Source: CAYXGZ01 sp964464755 | GTDB lineage: Bacteria; Planctomycetota; MHYJ01; JACPRB01 | Assembly: GCA_964464755.1 (NCBI GenBank) | Contig: CAYXGZ010000095.1 | Span: 1-7,263 of the forward strand | Direction: 5' to 3' | DNA length: 7,263 nucleotides | Shown: positions 5,792 through 7,263 of the stretch, piece after piece | Position numbering within the stretch: position 1 is the stretch's first letter | Layout: each line of letters opens with the position of its first letter | Position numbers and translations under genes: made by a program | The notes under the pieces: model-generated | What the model saw: only the letters and a program-made list of their open reading frames with translations | What the model was told of the DNA's origin: nothing | The model's database searches: none

Positions 5792-5868
5792 GCGCCCGTA
5801 GCTCAACTGGATAGAGTGCCTGGCTACGAACCAGGAGGTTGCAGGTTCAACTCCTGCCGGGCGTACCA
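5792..5868 (+). tRNA. tRNA-Arg (anticodon ACG), CCA encoded
   Basis: The full cloverleaf can be read. The acceptor stem is GCGCCCG (5792-5798) with CGGGCGT (5858-5864), closed by a G-U first pair. TA fills positions 8-9, and the D arm is GCTC/GAGT around a loop containing GG. The anticodon stem is CCTGG (5819-5823) with CCAGG (5831-5835), and the loop CTACGAA places the anticodon ACG at 5826-5828. A 5-base variable region follows, then a T stem GCAGG/CCTGC with loop TTCAACT, discriminator A5865 and CCA at 5866-5868. The length is 77 bases. A34 of ACG is normally converted to inosine by TadA, so the tRNA should read CGU, CGC and CGA. CGC is abundant in the neighbouring genes. Confidence 0.97.
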
Positions 5869-5954
5869 TCCTTCGCTCGCCTAGATCGCGCGGGGTGTTC
5901 GGCGAGCTTCGGCTGGGCAAGCCATCCCACCTCCCGTCCGTGATGCGAAGGATG
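5867..5954 (+). repeat. Ten-base perfect inverted repeat downstream of the tRNA
   Basis: CATCCTTCGC (5867-5876) and GCGAAGGATG (5945-5954) are exact reverse complements, 68 bases apart. The left arm includes the last two bases of the tRNA CCA. Inside, GGGGTG (5892-5897) can pair with CATCCC (5923-5928), and GGCT/AGCC (5911-5914, 5920-5923) or AGC-TTCG-GCT (5905-5914) give alternative hairpins. The rest of the 191-base gap to dnaX shows no gene. Confidence 0.5.
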
Positions 5955-6023
5955 TCCCGCCGTAGCGCCGCCCTTTCGTGCGAAGGCGGACGATCAATCC
6001 CCCGCAGCCCCCGCCCCATTTCG

Positions 6024-6052
6024 TTCCCGCCGCCGGACCGCCGCGCTAGAAT
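6024..6052 (+). promoter_or_regulatory. Possible promoter overlapping the dnaX start
   Basis: TAGAAT (6047-6052) is a good -10. TTCCCG lies 17 bases upstream (6024-6029) and is a weak -35. The RNA would start at about 6058-6060, on or next to the ATG at 6060, so the dnaX message would be leaderless. No Shine-Dalgarno precedes the ATG. Confidence 0.45.
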
Positions 6053-6059
6053 GAACTCC

Positions 6060-7263
6060 ATGTCCAAGGCCGCCGACCCGACCTACACCGTCCTCGCGCG
6101 CCGCTACCGGCCGTCCACGTTCGACGAGGTCGTCGGCCAGGAGCACGTCGCCGTCACCCTCCGCCACGCGATCCAGGAGGGCCGCCTCGGGCACGCCTAC
6201 CTCTTCGCCGGCCCGCGCGGCGTCGGCAAGACCTCGATGGCCCGCCTCCTCGCCAAGGCCATCAACTGCGCGAAGGGCCCCACCGAGAACCCCTGCAACG
6301 AGTGCGAGCTCTGCCTCAAGATCCAGGAAGGCGTCGACACGGACGTCATCGAGATGGACGCCGCGAGCAACCGCAGCGTGGACGACGCCCGCGCCCTGCG
6401 CGAGGGCGTCCGCTACGCCCCGCTCCGCGCCCGCTGCAAGATCTACATCGTCGACGAAGCGCACATGCTCACGCGCGAGGCCTTCAACACGCTCCTCAAG
6501 ACCCTCGAGGAGCCGCCCCCGCACGTGAAGTTCATCTTCGCGACCACCGAGATCCACAAGCTCCCCGACACGATCGTCTCGCGCTGCCAGCCCTTCGAGT
6601 TCCGCCGCCTCGCGACCGCGGACCTCGTCAAGCGCCTCCGCCAGGTCGTCGCCGGCGAGAAGCTCAAGGTCGACGACGCCGTGCTCGCCGCCATCGCCCG
6701 CGCGGGCCGCGGCTCGATGCGCGACGCCGAGTCCATCCTCGACCAGCTCGCCGCCTACAAGTCCAAGGGCCTCACGGCCGACGACGTCACCTCGCTGCTC
6801 GGCGCGGCCAGCGGGGAGCGCGTCGACCGCCTCGTCGCGGCGCTCCAGGCCGCCGACGCGGGGGCCGCCCTCGCCGCCCTCGACGCGATCTTCGCCGGCG
6901 GCGTGGACAGCACCGCGTTCTGCGACCAGCTCATCGAGCACGCGCGCCTCCTCATGGTCATCCGCGCCTGCGGCGCCTCGTCGCCGGTCGTCGACCTCCC
7001 GGAGGCCGCGGCCGCCCCCGCGGCGCGCCAGGCCGAGGCGTTCACGATCGAGGCCCTGCTCTACTTCCTCCAGCTGCTCCTCGAGGCCCGGCACCGCATC
7101 AAGGACGGCGCCGACGCCCGCGTCGTGCTCGAGGTGACCCTCGTGAAGATGGCCAAGGCCGGCGACCTCGTGTCGCTCGCCGACGCGATCAAGTCGGCGG
7201 CGTCCGCCCCGGCCCCCGCGCCGGCGTCCGCCCCGGCGCCCCGCCCCGCGGCCCCGGCCGCCC
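6060..7263 (+). CDS. dnaX: DNA polymerase III subunit gamma/tau, N-terminal 401 residues (3' end outside window)
   Basis: This is the AAA+ motor of the clamp loader, which opens the sliding clamp and organises the replicase. All family motifs are in place: the N-terminal LARRYRPSTFDEVVGQEHV (12-30), Walker A GPRGVGKT (51-58), zinc ligands C70, C79, C82 and C85, Walker B with DEAH (132-135), sensor 1 ATTE (161-164), the SRC motif with its arginine finger (174-176), and sensor 2 GSMRDAESILDQ (218-229). Domain III follows to about 375, and the window ends in an Ala/Pro-rich linker (from about 381). The tau C-terminus, and any frameshift site giving gamma, would be further right. ATG 6060 is preferred; an in-frame ATG at 6051 lies within the putative -10. 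Codons favour C endings, unlike the genes at 1.8-5.7 kb. Confidence 0.97.
   Translation, partial: MSKAADPTYTVLARRYRPSTFDEVVGQEHVAVTLRHAIQEGRLGHAYLFAGPRGVGKTSMARLLAKAINCAKGPTENPCNECELCLKIQEGVDTDVIEMDAASNRSVDDARALREGVRYAPLRARCKIYIVDEAHMLTREAFNTLLKTLEEPPPHVKFIFATTEIHKLPDTIVSRCQPFEFRRLATADLVKRLRQVVAGEKLKVDDAVLAAIARAGRGSMRDAESILDQLAAYKSKGLTADDVTSLLGAASGERVDRLVAALQAADAGAALAALDAIFAGGVDSTAFCDQLIEHARLLMVIRACGASSPVVDLPEAAAAPAARQAEAFTIEALLYFLQLLLEARHRIKDGADARVVLEVTLVKMAKAGDLVSLADAIKSAASAPAPAPASAPAPRPAAPAA

Larger units (their letters stand above)
5777..5986. repeat. Four-copy CCTTCGC/GCGAAGG motif around the tRNA
   Basis: CCTTCGCT occurs at 5777-5784, eight bases before the tRNA, and again at 5870-5877, one base past the encoded CCA. 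The heptamer's complement, GCGAAGG, occurs at 5945-5951 and 5980-5986, both inside TGCGAAGG. The upstream copy lies in a small hairpin (GTGCC 5774-5778, GGCAC 5785-5789). The copies can pair with one another in several ways. Confidence 0.55.

Noticed and set aside
4535..5868. Functional link between miaE and the nearby tRNA
   Set aside because: MiaE acts on tRNAs reading U-initial codons, and tRNA-Arg(ACG) reads CGN codons, so the proximity is probably accidental.
5792..5954. tRNA-Arg as an integration attachment site
   Set aside because: There is no integrase or other mobile gene, and no second copy of the tRNA 3' end in the downstream gap. The 8-base flanking repeat lies outside the tRNA.
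6051..6059. Alternative in-frame dnaX start at ATG 6051
   Set aside because: It shares bases with the TAGAAT box and adds only MNS before the normal N-terminus. It cannot be excluded if a promoter further upstream is used.
5744..6067. A 107-residue open frame on the - strand
   Set aside because: Its GVEPATSWFVARHSIQLSYGR stretch is the well-known false peptide from reading a tRNA gene backwards. The frame covers the tRNA and both flanks and has no other support.

Overview
This is a gene-dense, very GC-rich stretch of bacterial chromosome. Nearly every third codon position is G or C, which is why long meaningless open frames appear on both strands. The gene content (a MoxR/DUF58/SpoIIM/RDD membrane cluster, B-box-like zinc-finger membrane proteins, MiaE, and a bacterial DnaX) fits a Gram-negative-type high-GC lineage such as Planctomycetota, Myxococcota, Acidobacteriota or a related uncultured phylum. 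I cannot fix the phylum from the sequence alone.

Positions 1-4534 (+ strand) are one tightly packed operon that enters from the left: the C-terminal half of a MoxR-type AAA+ ATPase, a DUF58 (vWA-like) protein, a SpoIIM-family membrane protein, an RDD-family membrane protein, and two small paralogous zinc-finger/membrane proteins. Every junction overlaps by 1 to 8 bases (GTGA, TGATG, ATGA type), so the genes are probably translationally coupled. MoxR and DUF58 proteins are a known chaperone/assembly pair, and SpoIIM and RDD proteins are frequent companions. The likely theme is a MoxR-driven assembly or maturation machine at the inner membrane. The two zinc-finger proteins are its least understood part.

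Positions 4535-5110 (- strand) encode a MiaE-type tRNA hydroxylase. Its stop codon abuts the operon's stop codon inside the palindrome TGATCA, with no bases between. A 113-base AT-spiked divergent region (5111-5223) separates miaE from a small helical protein at 5224-5709 that resembles a hemerythrin which has lost some of its metal ligands.

Positions 5710-6059 hold a tRNA-Arg(ACG) gene with an encoded CCA end and a good sigma70-type promoter. It is surrounded by four copies of a short motif (CCTTCGC/GCGAAGG). A promoter-like element then sits directly on the start of dnaX (DNA polymerase III subunit tau/gamma), which runs off the right edge in its Ala/Pro-rich linker.

No CRISPR array, insertion sequence, integrase or phage gene is visible. 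No gene-free stretch exceeds 300 bases; the longest is the 191 bases between the tRNA and dnaX. I did not find a clear new defence or mobile system. The best candidates for something little described are the paired zinc-finger proteins in the MoxR operon, the repeat cluster around the tRNA, and the degenerate hemerythrin-like protein.
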